Below, in pieces: positions 22,230-34,693 of a DNA stretch of 64,000 nt. The stretch spans positions 65,968,867 to 66,032,866 of the forward strand of contig OZ020303.1 of the NCBI GenBank assembly GCA_963971305.1. Direction: 5' to 3'. The notes under the pieces were generated by a model that did not search any database, was not told the DNA's origin, and was given only the letters and a program-made list of their open reading frames with translations. The position numbers and the translations under genes were made by a program. Source of the stretch: Arcuatula senhousia. Its lineage: Eukaryota; Mollusca; Bivalvia; Mytilida; Mytilidae. Position 1 is the stretch's first letter. Each line of letters begins with the position of its first letter.

Positions 22230-22859
22230 TTAATTGATAACCAACACATTTGCTAAATGCACCGAATGAGGAGTTTAAAATACATGTATTGAAAATGTGT
22301 CAATAATATATTGTTTGGAGAAGCATAGCCTTGTGAAGTCCAGCATACACTTATATTTATGTGTACACATACCATAAATTTATACATGTTTCAATGAAAA
22401 CATCAAATACATGCAGAAATCACTGCACATACATTTTTTGTTTGATTTGAACACCGACTACAGTATGATGTAAAAATGCGCCTCATTATCTTGCACAATT
22501 TTTTTAAGAATTGATACATGTGCCATAAACTTACCAAATGTCCGAGAAAAAATAAAACTAAATAAGCATGTGAATACCCACCCCCCGCTTTATGAGTTTG
22601 TATAATTGTATAAACCATGTAAACAGATTCAGCGATTATGTTACGAAGGTGTTTGATCAAGCATGGTGTAGACTCTGAATCAATATTAACACCTGATTAT
22701 GTTTTTTTTAAAATCAAAATACGAAGCAAATTTTGAAACCCAATTAACTTTGAGGAAAAATATAGAACCAATCAAAGCTCAAATTACACTGAAATTCACG
22801 CTTTGACCAAATTAAAATTAATAAAAATATTGTTTTATCAATTTTAACCATCGATGGCT
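22230..22859 (+). other. no recognised feature
   Basis: AT-rich; no exon or repeat identified. Confidence 0.4.
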
Positions 22860-22983
22860 TAGAAATGAATAAAATAATTCAAGATGAATTTTACCTGAAT
22901 CAATCGATTGAAAGAATATTTTTGAAAGGAGGAAACATGATGGATTCAGTAAAAGAAAGAATAAAAATAAAGGATAGATTTAC
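22860..22983 (+). repeat. repeat family R, left half flanking the giant insertion
   Basis: Matches 7937-8045 ('gaattttacctgaa', 'aaagaaagaataaaaataaa'), ending in the TTTAC duplicated on the far side of the 22984-42857 insertion. Confidence 0.8.
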
Positions 22984-23019
22984 CAGTCCAGGCACTTACT
23001 ATTTGTTGTAATATTACTA

Positions 23020-25420
23020 CGGCACGTAATATTACAACAAATAATAATATTATTGCAGGGAATAATATAAGGCTTAAATTACAATATTTTGTAATTTTTT
23101 ATATTATTGTGTTTTGTAATATAGCGTTGGTAAATTACAGTATACAATAATATAAGGAAATCTTTGCTAAAAACAATCTTCGACCTCTTTTTAAATGAAT
23201 GTTTTAAGATTTTTTTAAAGACTTAAGTGTGTTCAACAATACTACCAGCAAGAGAAAATTTTCATTTTAAAGGAACACACAAAATTTTTCGAATACATGG
23301 TGAATTATCACAATTTTCGTCTTTAACCTCAAACTATTTCTTTTTAAATCGTTTGTGGCCCTTCGGACTAAGCTTCGACGAACTATTAATCATTTGTCTT
23401 TCTAAAAAAGTATAACATATCATTGTAAATATCACCACGTTTCCATGAAAATTACTTTAACACTAAGTGGTGTGTCCATTTAGGGGAGACAAACATTGTT
23501 GTCTTGAATGATAAATATCGGTTATCTCCCCTACGTTATACGTTGAATGATTCGATTTTTTTTCTCAATATAATTTCTCTGCAAAGAAAACGTTAAAAAT
23601 TAAGACATTTTCCGCTAAAAAAATTTACTACTTTTATTATTTATATTACTGTTTTTAAAATAGTATCAATGACGGTCGACACGCGATCATTACATGCATA
23701 AGGTACATATGGGAAATGGCTTTATCATATGTACCCACATTCAAAAGTTGATATATTTATCATGCTAGACTTCAAAAGTCAACCATGTCACTCAATAACT
23801 AAATAACAAAACAAAAAATTTTGGAATAATAATACAGATAAATTGTATTAAACCATGTGCAGAAAAACATCAATGCATGAAAAAGGATGATGTTAACTAT
23901 ATGTATTGTATTATAATACATAATTCGGTTTAGACCGGGTAATTTGGTTAGGCTGTAATATATGTATTTACATATTTCAAGGAATAACCTCTCATCAGAG
24001 GCATTTGAATCAAAATATTGAAAGGTCAAAAACAAAAAAGTGTTGAACGAAAAGTACACAAACCCCAAAATGATCGAACAGAAAAGCCAAATCCAGCATC
24101 GATGATGTCAATATTAAAAAAAAATATCTGAATTTAACAATCGGACATTTCAACGACAAAAAAATATTAAAATTTATTGGTATATTGGATGATATAAATG
24201 TAATAAAATTAGCAAAGTTTTTAAGCGTAGAATGTTTTGAAAACTGTTTCTGGCTGATTGCCGAGCGGAATATATTTTCAATTCAATACCACAAAATTTG
24301 TGGCTTCTATACCATATGTATACTGCATAGAAGAAAACGGAAAGATTACTTGTGTTGTGATAATATTGATAAAATACGATGGAACATAAAACTACTAACT
24401 ATATAATATTTACATGTTATTATTACATGACTAAACCAAAACTCTACTTTTACTACTATTATAATTTGCCGTACATGTACAGGAAAAATGCAAAACAAGA
24501 AAGAGATCAACGAAAATTGAGAGTCATAAAAATAAGAAATTTAATTTATTGCATGTAATCTTTAATTTCTTGGTTACTAACTACATTGTATAAGTTACAA
24601 GTCCCTCTGTATTATTCATTCTCTTAATTAACCTGACTAACACATTCTAACTCCTGTAGCAATCAGTAAATTTGTACCTGCTAGAACAATTATCTTTAAT
24701 TGAGAAATAATTCAAAATAATATGTTTAAAAAGAAAGAGACTTGCAGCAAGTCTAAAACAATTACTATAAATCAAACTTATGAATAGTTTTGGCTGTACT
24801 CATTTTTCACGCATCAAAAACATCAGCAGGTTGTGATCGGCAATAAGTGTGCCATTTAACAGAATAGTAAATCAATGGAATCAAAACCACTAAGTTAATA
24901 AGAACCCTGCATCGAGGACGTGGAAGTCCAATTGTTTTCACTTTGTTCGTCTGTCTGTCCGCTAAAACGCCAATATTTCTATTCATATTATTATGAAATA
25001 CCTACAATTAATTTTCTGTAGACCCCATCAGGAGATATGCACTTGAAAAATTCACAGTTGCAAGTATAATATAAATCGCCCTAATTTTACACATGGTAAT
25101 TATTTAACTTCATTTATTGGCAATTTGCAATAGACAATGGATTTGTAATTAGTTTGTTAACTAAATGAAAATCAACATTGATGAATATAACATGTATACA
25201 TAAAAACATACTTGTTTTCCTGTTTTTTTTCTCTCGATTAAATGAAAATGGGCTATCAATGCACCCGTTTTCTAATAATTGTCGCATTATATCCCTTAGT
25301 GTATATTTGTGACAGATCTCAGTAATCTTATGTTTTTAATTGTCTTTGTTTCTCGTTTCTCTGCATCTTGTCACACACCCTATTTTTGCATTTCTGTTAT
25401 CCTTTTTAAATATATTCGTA
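23020..25420 (+). other. interior of the giant element, left part
   Basis: Subterminal AT-rich sequence with GTAATATTAC words to about 23165. A 'ttaggggagaca...ttatctcccct' inverted motif lies at about 23478-23532. At about 23930-24080 there is a hammerhead-like repeat piece, and at about 24905-24965 a TCCG-type head fragment. No coding exon is recognised. Confidence 0.45.
23945..24004 (-). ncRNA. hammerhead-like motif, non-canonical
   Basis: Minus strand: GCCU-CUGAUGAG-12 nt-GAAA, then an AU-rich arm and UUACAGCC. Spacing between CUGAUGAG and GAAA is 12 nt, as in the complete ribozymes, and a weak stem GAG...CUU brackets it. Stem I and the cleavage triplet are not convincing, so this may be a decayed ribozyme or chance. 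A related copy is at 47105-47155. Confidence 0.35.
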
Positions 25421-25682
25421 TGAGGCACGGACCATTTGATTTTCTGATTTTCTGGGGGGCTGGGATTTTTCGTCGAGCCGGAAATATTTTTTACCCGCTT
25501 TGCGGGCCGGATATTTTTTTCTCATACATGCTGAGCAAAAATTTTTTTTTGGAAAATCTATTTATTTCAGATAGGCCGAATTCAAGGTCAGATTATTTTT
25601 TTCAGCCCAGGTCTGGGCAAAATTATTTTTTTAAGAATTTTTTTTTTGAAAAAATCCCAGGCCATCAAATAGTCCTTGCCTA
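25421..25682 (+). repeat. dispersed T-rich element with inverted ends
   Basis: Ends GGCACGGACCATTTGATTTT and CATCAAATAGTCCTTGCC are inverted with a few differences. The interior is T-rich with 'ggctgggatttttcg' and 'tttgcgggccggat'. A fragment of its end occurs at 34655-34680. The 124-codon open frame is phenylalanine-rich repeat read-through. Confidence 0.6.
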
Positions 25683-27165
25683 AAAACGACGTCGCATTCG
25701 TCATTTCATATATATACATTTATAAGGGCTTTTTAAATGACTTTGCATGTGTATTCTTAAATATAAACACTCATATCTGTTTGTATAACACAAAGCCCTT
25801 AATTACAAATAGAGAAGAATAACCTTATTTTATCATCAATATATATTTAATTGTCAATATAAAAAAATAGACCAAGACCCCCTTCTGAATTCGAATCAAT
25901 TCTGGACAAATATCTTTAATGTAGTAAGAATCAGGCAATAACTAGTATTTAAAATCTGCGATTATCACAGCGGTCGTTTTATTACGTTCCTGAGATAACT
26001 GAGATCGCTGATTTGCATATTTTGTAAAAAAATCTGTTGATAAAAATATATCATTTGCATGTTGTCCAGTCTGTGTTTTTGTATCTGTCAGACATAATTC
26101 TCACGCCGCTACAGTTACAAACTTCCGTGATATAAAGTATTGTACCAGATGGTAATATACTTTTGTTGTGAAGAGAATTTTAATAATTGCGATAATATAT
26201 TGAGGTTAACTACACATTCATTAACCGGCTTTAATGCATATTCCTGAACAATGTCATATTATTTTTGTAGCATGTAGTAAACATATGCCCCAGTCACTCA
26301 TTCAGGGATTTAAAGCCGGATCAGCTATGGAAACGATCCGGCTCTGTATCATTTCGTTCCTCATCCGTGCTGTTAGACGCTATACTTTCTGAAATTCAGA
26401 TCTAGCCAGCTATTGAGACTCTGTTTTAAGGATTATACGTAAGCTGTATGAGAATTCTAATATCTTTTAAATATATATGGTCACAACTGGTACTCTTTTT
26501 TACGAAAATCCGATCCAGTTGGAATTGGGTAAAAGAGAGGTTGCACATTGACTCTCAACTCTAAACGCCAAAAGCAGCTGATCCTGTGTTTTAATGTAAC
26601 CTCATCTCATTAATGATTTAATGATAGCATGCCCGTTCGAGAGGTTCGGACGAACCCCCATCCCCGCCCCTTTTGGACAAAAAAAAAATGAAAATATAGG
26701 TAAGAACAATCTAAAATTTGGTAAAACCCTATTCAAGTAAGGACTATTTTGCAAAACCAACCCTCAATTGACCCCCGCCCTGAAAAAAAATTTGGTTACG
26801 GGTACGGATACACTCTCTCAATATTCAATACTTACTGACACGTAATGTATATATTGATAGATGGACAGGAATTTGCACAAAAATGCCTTAGCAATGATTT
26901 ATTACATAAGAATTATTTTTAAAATCGAAAGCAAGCGCTTTTAGAGCGACAAACTACGCGCAGTTGCAGAAAGTTGAACGAATTGAATAACTAATATCAA
27001 AGAACATTTAAAATATTTATTCAAATGATATGCACAGCAATGATAAAGCGCATACATTAAACATCTTAATGTTTAAATAAAAATCCAATTTATTTTTACA
27101 AAGCACTAAAGCTAGTTTACTATTATGTTAATAGCGATGATACTTTAAATTTTGTTGGGTCTTGA
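25683..27165 (+). other. no gene recognised
   Basis: AT-rich. Bases 26630-26815 ('acccccatccccgcccctttt', A-runs) look like a dispersed low-complexity repeat. Nothing else is seen. Confidence 0.4.
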
Positions 27166-27645
27166 AATTAAGTCCTGTGCGGGGCCCGAGAGGCGGATAG
27201 GCCAACAGCAGAGCCTAGCTTGTCGTAAAAGGCGACTAAGGGTCTTGGTATTCTGAAGCCGGGTAAGTGCTCAGCCCACAGAGCGACCAAGTGTGTACCC
27301 TATAGGTGGCTGAATACGGTGGCTCTCGTCCGCGGAGTTTGTCAGGTCTAAAATACGGAAACCCTGACCGTCAACCATAGTGGGCAAACGTGTTTGGGGA
27401 ATGCCACGCTTCTTGCACTTTGAAGATCCCTTTGTGGACCACCAAGTAAGTGCACCACCTAGGCTAAATTTTCCGTCCCTACCCATCTCTCGCCTTTTCC
27501 TGTGGTTCTTCCAAATTTACTGTTCTTTGTATCCCACCCCATTCCCATCATTTCATGTTCATTTTATCATCCCTTTTCATGTTCATCGCCTTTAAATAAC
27601 TTATATAGCATTGAAAGGGCGTAAAACACCAACCCTCTCACTCAC
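27165..27645 (+). repeat. dispersed repeat family T (GGCGACTAAGGGTCTTGG)
   Basis: Contains 'tcgtaaaaggcgactaaggg', 'gagtttgtcaggtct', 'ccctgaccgtcaaccatagt' and 'aatgccacgcttcttgcac'. Other copies: 30752-30990 (same orientation) and reverse at 31030-31530, 33045-33270, 36240-36665, 38765-39012 and, decayed, 39400-40280. Frames on both strands are incidental. Confidence 0.75.
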
Positions 27646-28369
27646 TCACTGTCTAAAATTAAACACCTTAGAGTGTTTACAAAAGTTGTAAAAAATTTCA
27701 GTTTTTCTACAAAAATTTCATAGGCTTGTACATGTTGTATCGAAGTTAGAATACATGATCCATATGGTTGCAGGTTTAACATGTTCACCCTGTAATCATT
27801 AAAGTTTTTAATATTAGAGAGAATTGCATTCAAGAGCCCTGCCTTGGACAAAATTTAAAGTTAAAAACAAGCGTTTTGTTGATTTGCAACAATTGCAGTA
27901 TTGGATCTGGACAAAACTGTAAGATTTTCTCTGAGACATGCACGTAAGAAAATACTCAAAAACGGTGTGCAAAGATTAAGACTTATAAAACAGTGTTCCG
28001 TGTTACTTAATAATACAATTTCACAGTAACGGTAACAAATTATAAATTATTTACAAAAACATGCCGAAATAAAAAAAATAACGAGAAAAGTTGCATTTTG
28101 TCACTACCATAACGTGCAACATGAACCTATAGATGGCGTTACAATTAATTATTTTTGCCCAGAATTTTTTTTTCAAAGGTGTCGCGACAAGATATTATTT
28201 CTCCAATATTAGCATTATTTATATGACCGAAATCCTTCTACAGTATATTTTTTTCTTCATTGCTGCCAAAATATTTATTCATCAAAAATCAGATCAAGAA
28301 CATTTTTAGAAAGAAAAACCAAGACCTCTCACTTCTGGTTGAATCGTCGGACCCTTAGGTCGGCCAGGT

Positions 28370-29060
28370 CAAATTATCGTTTTATTTTAATTTTTAATAC
28401 CCGAGGTATATGGTTTGTTCCGTCCGTCCGTTTATCCGTGCTTCTTGCCTTTCCCCCTTAATTCATACTTTTTGTACTCTTTACTAAAATAATTATTTCA
28501 GTGTTCGATACGATTAAACTACAAACTAATAAAACCGAATCCTCACTTGTTTATTATTTTTTTTCCGGACAAAGCATTATCTTTGTAAATGCCTTCTAAA
28601 AACGAATGTAATGTGAATCTTGGTATGTTTTGTTCATCTTTTCGACAGACAGAAACCAAACGAAAAGGAGAGTATAACATAATACCTCGCCACTTCGTGT
28701 GGCGAGGCACAAAACACACACAATACGAACTAAATAGCAACCAACAACGCGAACTCGTTATGAGTGCCCCGGGAGAGTAAGCAATTCCTGCTTGTTGCAA
28801 CTTCTTTACATATACGAATTAGTTTTATGCGGATGAATAAAAAAATATAAAAAAGCATTTTCAATATCATACTGTCGATGTCAGGCTTGTCAGACCAAAT
28901 GATTATTTTCTTTTCAATTTTATAACCATTGACGTGTGCTATGGTTTCTCCCGTCCTTATTTGTCCGCCCGTCTGTCCGTGCTTCCTTCCTTTTCGCCGT
29001 CTGTCCGTCTGACCGTACTTCCTGATTATTCCGTCCGTCTAACGTTTTGTATACTACTCC
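28370..29060 (+). repeat. TCCG-head fragments and a family S copy
   Basis: 'atacccgaggtatatggttt' plus TCCG runs occur at about 28400-28450, with a similar head at about 28935-29040. Between them, 28600-28790 is a family S copy carrying an internal hairpin 'cctcgccac...gtggcgagg' at about 28684-28707. Confidence 0.6.
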
Positions 29061-30258
29061 TTCCAAACTCTTGATGAATATTTTTCATATTTTTGAGAAC
29101 CTTTCTTATACAAAATAGATTTGCGCATGCTATTTAATTTTTGGTGTTTATGGGGATTTCTTAAATCCACTTACAGACGTAAGCTGATATATTAGTTGTT
29201 CATATGCTGTAAAAATAAAAATCAAAGCGCTAAAGCGTTTAAAGGCAAGCGAAATATATAAGAACTATAATAGATTTATTCTCTGTTAAAGTATATTGTT
29301 CAAAATGTTTGCGAATTATTAATTTTGGTGATCGAAGAAAGGATCGCCATGCAGATGCCCTCAAATCTAAAGTTAATGAACACAATTGCACACACAAGAC
29401 AGGTATCGTGTAAAAACGGTATCGATTGAAACACCCCTTCGATTAAAATGCACTCGTCCCATGATGTGTATTTTGTACTGATTTTATGAATGATGAAGCT
29501 AGAATCTGAATCCATGCATTGACCAATCAAATGAGAGAAATATTTATACGAACCAATCAAGTAATAGATGAATACATAATGTATATTCTATCGCCTTTAA
29601 CTAAAAAGTTCGTCATGAAAGATGCAAAGGAATAAATAAAACTTGTGCCGGTCATATAAAATGCCAATACAAATTGAGATTTATAGAAGTGTATATCATG
29701 TTAACAAATATTGAAAAGTAATATAGAAAATAAAACATTTTATTCCAGTCTGGATGCAGGAAAATCACTCCGTCTAGACAGAAAAAAAACGCGAAAATCA
29801 TCACTACTCTATAGACTCCATAAGGCTTCGCTGGCGCTTGCCTAAAAATGACAAATTACAAATTAAAAATGATCTGGTAAGGGGGTTTCTACTGGAACCT
29901 TTAAACCTCTAACGCATCAGAGACTATCATCACATAAACCCAAAGGTTACTCCTTCCAAAAGCTTTTATATTTGTCTTCACAATTGCATGTCTTTATGCA
30001 AAAATAGGAAACCTTTTTCTTTGTCTTTTAGAAGTGAGACGTCCACAAATGCCATATCATTTATCTAAAAAGGAAATTCCAAAATGTAATAAAATAATAG
30101 TTACCTACTAGGCCAACTTCTTTCTCGTCTTTCTTACATTATAAACTAAAAGCCATATGATGCTGACTGACAATATGGTTGTAAGAAACCCGATTCCCAT
30201 TTGGTAAAAGTACTCTGATGAAAGCTACACCGTGCGCTCGTAGAAAAATATGGGATTT
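29061..30258 (+). other. no recognised feature
   Basis: AT-rich interior of the giant element; no exon or repeat family identified. Confidence 0.4.
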
Positions 30259-30484
30259 ATACTTAAGTTACCAATACTGTGGTTTCATTATTATTCGACT
30301 CGTGGTATCATTTTTCGTGGTTTTCATAAGTGGGCTTTACCCACGAGAATTAATGCCCTACAAAAAGAAAGTTAACATTGATCTGTATGCTGTGGACAGT
30401 TTTCAAAACCACGAATTTAAGAATCCACGAATTAATCCTTTATCATCAAACCACGAAAATTTGTACCCAATCCACAGTGTTTGA
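30259..30484 (+). repeat. dispersed 'ccacgaattt' repeat
   Basis: Starts 'ccaatactgtggtttcatta' and ends 'cccaatccacagtgttt', so the ends are partly inverted. Internal inverted words 'cgtggt', 'ccacgaat' and 'ccacgaaaat' recur. From memory this is a widespread bivalve MITE-like repeat. Confidence 0.55.
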
Positions 30485-30751
30485 CATGTTGAAATAGCAG
30501 CAACGCTACGAGTGTGTTGCAACAAGCAACCATCATTCTGAGGCACATAATGCAAGTTCACCCTCGTTATGACCTCAGTTGTTGATTATTGTAGAGTTGG
30601 TTTTTTCGTGCTTTTATGTAATTTGCTGTTTCGTGATGTTCTCGTAAAATTAACTGAATTGTCTTTGCACATTGGCACCTCTCCTTTTTCAGTTTTTTTT
30701 TCATCCCTAGTAAATAACCACCCTTCTTCCCTTGTGGTCGTTCGGTTATAA

Positions 30752-31530
30752 TGCGGAAAACCTGACAGCAAACCATAGTGAACGAGCGTGTGTGGAGAGT
30801 GCCACGCTTCATGCACGTAAATGATCCTCTTGTGGATCGCGAATTAGTGCACCACATGGGCTTAATTGTCCGCCCCTACTCACCTCTCCCCTTTTTCCGA
30901 AGTCTTAAAAATTTGAAGTTCCTTGGTTTCCCAACCAACCCCATTTTTAAACTCCCAGTCTGTGTATGCTCAACCAGCATTGTATTTAAGACGGAAAAGG
31001 GTCGTTTATGTAAAACTGGATAAGGGTTGGTTATAGGTAGTTAGTTAGTTATTGCTAATGGGGACACAGGCCAATCAGGTAGGAGAGGTTTGACTGCCAC
31101 TTGAAAAAGAATGATGGGTAGGGACGGGAAATTTAGCCTCCTGCATTGGGGATCCTACGGGTCCTACTCTTAGTTAGTTACTTAGTTAGTTATTTCTTTA
31201 CTCCCAAGCAGCACGATTTTGGCTATGAACATGAAAGTGGTGATACAGTGAACATGAAATGATGATGAAGTGGAGGAAATGGGGACACAAGGCCAGAGTT
31301 TTGACTGCCACTGGAAAAAGGAGTGATGAGTAGGGACGGGAAATTATTGGGATCCTACGGGTCCTACTCTTACCAAGACCTGCAGCATGGTTCTTTTAAC
31401 GTGCGAGGAAAGTGACATTTTCCCAACACGGTGCACCACTATGGTTTGCGGTCAGGTTTTCCGCATTATAGGCTGACGACCCCGGCATTTATTATGACAG
31501 GGCTGCCCCATTCCACCACCTGGGTTATAT
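30752..31530. repeat. two family T copies in opposite orientation
   Basis: 30752-30990 matches 27356-27510 in the same orientation. 31030-31530 runs in reverse, with 'gggatcctacgggtcctact' twice (about 31145 and 31350) and 'ggttttccgcattatagg'. A (TTAG)n stretch lies at about 31035-31190. Confidence 0.65.
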
Positions 31531-31984
31531 CCAATTAAAGTAAGTGTTTATACTCTTGTGTAAGGGTTTTTCATTGTCAATCACCATAGGTAAGGATTCC
31601 AGAATGTGTGAAGTTTTGGCCGAGGGTTTCGTCACTTTCCGAGTACATTGATTTATGGTTCATTGAGGGTACATTGGCCTGTTTTGTGAGGTGGCTCATT
31701 TTCTCTCTGGTTAGTGGTCGTACATTGGTCCGATTTGGGTGATATACATTTATGAGTTCTGTGTCTTGGGTGGGTCTACACAATTCAGTTTGTTGTTGTC
31801 TTTTCCTGATTATGACTGAAATGCTGTCGACTGGGCATAAAACGAACAACACTCAATAAATCAACCCTTGTTAATATTTATCTAAATCCCTTGCAGCATT
31901 TGCATTCCCTGTCATTTTATCTTGACCAAAATGTTCCATTAACTGGCATTAAAACTAGCCGATTTATATATCGTTCGATCTATC

Positions 31985-32895
31985 TGGTTAACATTCAGAG
32001 TAGCTATTTTGCGGGCATTTGTGCATGCGGGTATGCGGGCATGCGGGCATGTGGCTATATGAAAAACGGAATACGATTAATTATAGTATAACTAATGAGG
32101 GGTGGCGAATATCAACTTTAATGTCACGAGTCTCGAATAACACCAGGATTCAACAAGCGCGCACGAGTTGAATCCCCTAGCGTGGGGGGGGGGGGGCTGG
32201 AATTCCATTCTTGTCACAATTCATGTTCACATATATTTTTAGAGTTTCATGCATGTTTGATTATGTTACACCTTATTCCACATGTCAATATTGTCTATTA
32301 TTTCCAACTGTTTTGTGATATACACCATTTTTTATGTTTAATAAATCCAATAGACACCCCTAAGAATAGCAAACCAAACATAATAACATATACAAGAATA
32401 TGTCCAAAAGACATAATGCCCCATCTCGCAACATTTTTTTTTATTCCGCTATCACTAAAGCATCACTAGGTGCACCTACCACACCAATATGGTTGCTATG
32501 GCACTTGTCAGTAAGTGCATGGGAATGGACTTTAACCATTCTTCTGTAAGAGGTCATCCATGCGAAAAAAATAGGTCACGTCTAGCATCGAACCATGCAT
32601 TGTGCTTAGCATCCCTAGATGCACCTACCATACCAATTTGGTGTCTGTAAGTGTTTGCTGAGAATTAGGTAGATAACCGGACAGTTAAACAAGTGAATTC
32701 TGTGGCAGTATAAAAATTATATAAGTTCCTCACATGTAGGCTGATATTTTTTTTCAGAATTTCAGAATTCAATTAATGTCATTCATTTTATTTCATTTTA
32801 TTAACATATTTACGCATGCCCGCAGACCTGCATGCCTGCAGACTCGCATGCCCACAGACCTGCATGGCAACATGCCCGCAAATTAGCCGCTGTCG
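31985..32895. repeat. inverted-repeat unit with GCGGGCATG ends
   Basis: 'ctattttgcgggcat...catgcgggcatgcgggcatg' (about 32005-32051) faces 'gcatgcccgcagacctgcatgcctgcag...catgcccgcaaattagc' (about 32814-32886). The outer flanks ('agccgattta') also match in reverse. Between them are a G-run at 32185-32197 and a reverse partial GGGGCATATAG element (about 32395-32660). Confidence 0.5.
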
Positions 32896-33044
32896 TTTAC
32901 ATTTGAAACATTTAAATCGGCTGCGATCAGTTGTTACATTTTCATACAATTTGATTCAATTGTACAGTAAAACATTAAAACCGAAATCGTCCCCTATAAT
33001 TGAAATGATACCGCTCCTAATTTGATCACTTCTGCGAGGGGTGT

Positions 33045-33925
33045 AACATTTTTCAAAGACGGCGCACCACGATGGCTTGCGATCTGGTTCTCCGCATTAT
33101 AACCTGACAACCCCGGTATCCACTTTGACAGGGCTGCCCCATTCAACCACATAGGGCACATATCCAAGCCGTTTTGTGGGCAAAGCGACCTGACACGGTG
33201 TAAGGAATGTGTTAATGGGACACGGATGCCCCTGCCGGCCCCACGAAGGAAGTTCAAGTAAAAGTCTGACAATTCCGAAAGTCGCTTTGGACGTACAGTG
33301 TGTCACACTGAACCATCCTATCAAGTATCAAGTCGTTCTCTTCTACGGTTTCTGAGAAAGGTTTGACCGAAATTCGTACAAACATACGAACATATGTCTG
33401 TTCGTCCGTACCCCAGAAGTCTTATAGGTCAGAAAGTCGCTAAGAACGTACAGTTTGTCATACTGAACATCATACAAGGATTCAAATCATTCTCGTTTAC
33501 GGTTTCTGATAAAAGCTTGAAGAAAATTCGTACAGATCGCTAGAAATTTATGTCGGCTTGTCCGTACCCCAAACAAGATGTTGAAGTCTGACAGGTGAAA
33601 AGGTCTTAAAGGACCTAGAGTTCGTCATATTGAATCACTTAACCACGTTTCAAATCATTCTAATGTAGTGTTTTGGCAAAAGCTTGAAGGAAATTTTCAC
33701 GTTAATTTTCATCTCGACCCACTCCCAGACAGGAAGTAAAAATCCAACAGGTCGGAAAGTCGCTTATGACGTACAGTTTGTCATACTGAGCAATCCTACA
33801 AAGTTTTGAATCATTCTCATGTATACAGTTTCTGGGAAAAAGTTTGACGGAAATTCGTACGGACGGATGGACATTTAGTAAAACTTAATGACCCTGACGA
33901 CATGTCGGCGGGCATAAAAAAGCAG
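33045..33925. repeat. family T fragment followed by tandem-core element (about 170-bp units)
   Basis: 33045-33270 is a reverse family T fragment. From about 33250 there are four units of about 165 bp with 'gaaagtcgct', 'acgtacagtttgtcatactg' and 'gaaattcgtac'. The closing head is 'cggacggatggacatttag' with 'gacatgtcggcgggcat'. Confidence 0.75.
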
Positions 33926-34693
33926 TATTCCAGATATCAGGCAGAATAGAGAATTTTGACTGAATTAAAACGAATTATAGTAAATTAAACAAAATGCGCG
34001 CATTAGCAAGCAAACTAAAAGAAATCGTTTGCATAAGTATACATAAAGACAAATATTGATTATGAAAATCGGTTCTTTCAAGACAGATTGGCTGTAGTAA
34101 TTCTGTTTTCACTACAAAATTTCAGTATATTTGTTAATCGAGAACATTCCGATTCAAATTATTGATTACATACTGATATCATTTTTTTCGACACAAAATA
34201 ATCTATTTTATTCGTTTTTTTTTCAAATTTCTCTTTCAACTTTGACGAAAGAACAAGGAACACAAAGTGATTTGCAACAAACATGTATGTTTGAAACGCG
34301 AGAAGAACAAAAACCATCTGTAAAATAAATCACATATTTCAACTTTATAAATCACGTAAAATAGTACCTTGGAATTATGTTTTTTTAAAGGTCAGGGAAC
34401 TCCTCATGATAGATTTATGACTATAGTCAACCTAATCAACATTCATCTAGTTCAAGGTTCTTCCACAAACACATGTAAATGAATCTGCACTGAAAGTTTT
34501 TCAGCTTTTCGCGCTATTTTGTACAAAGGAAAAGACAATTGAGTTTTAAGTTCATCAAAATGTTATGTTTGACAATAAAAACCATTTAACATGTAACTTT
34601 ATTTCAGTAAGATGAAATCATAAAGTTTTGGACATTTGATGCAAATGTTTTAAAGGCCGGACCATTTAACTTGAAAAGGGGGCTTGGTTTTTA

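Noticed and set aside
25309..25683. 124-codon open frame as a gene
   Set aside because: Phenylalanine-rich read-through of a T-rich dispersed repeat with inverted ends; no domain.
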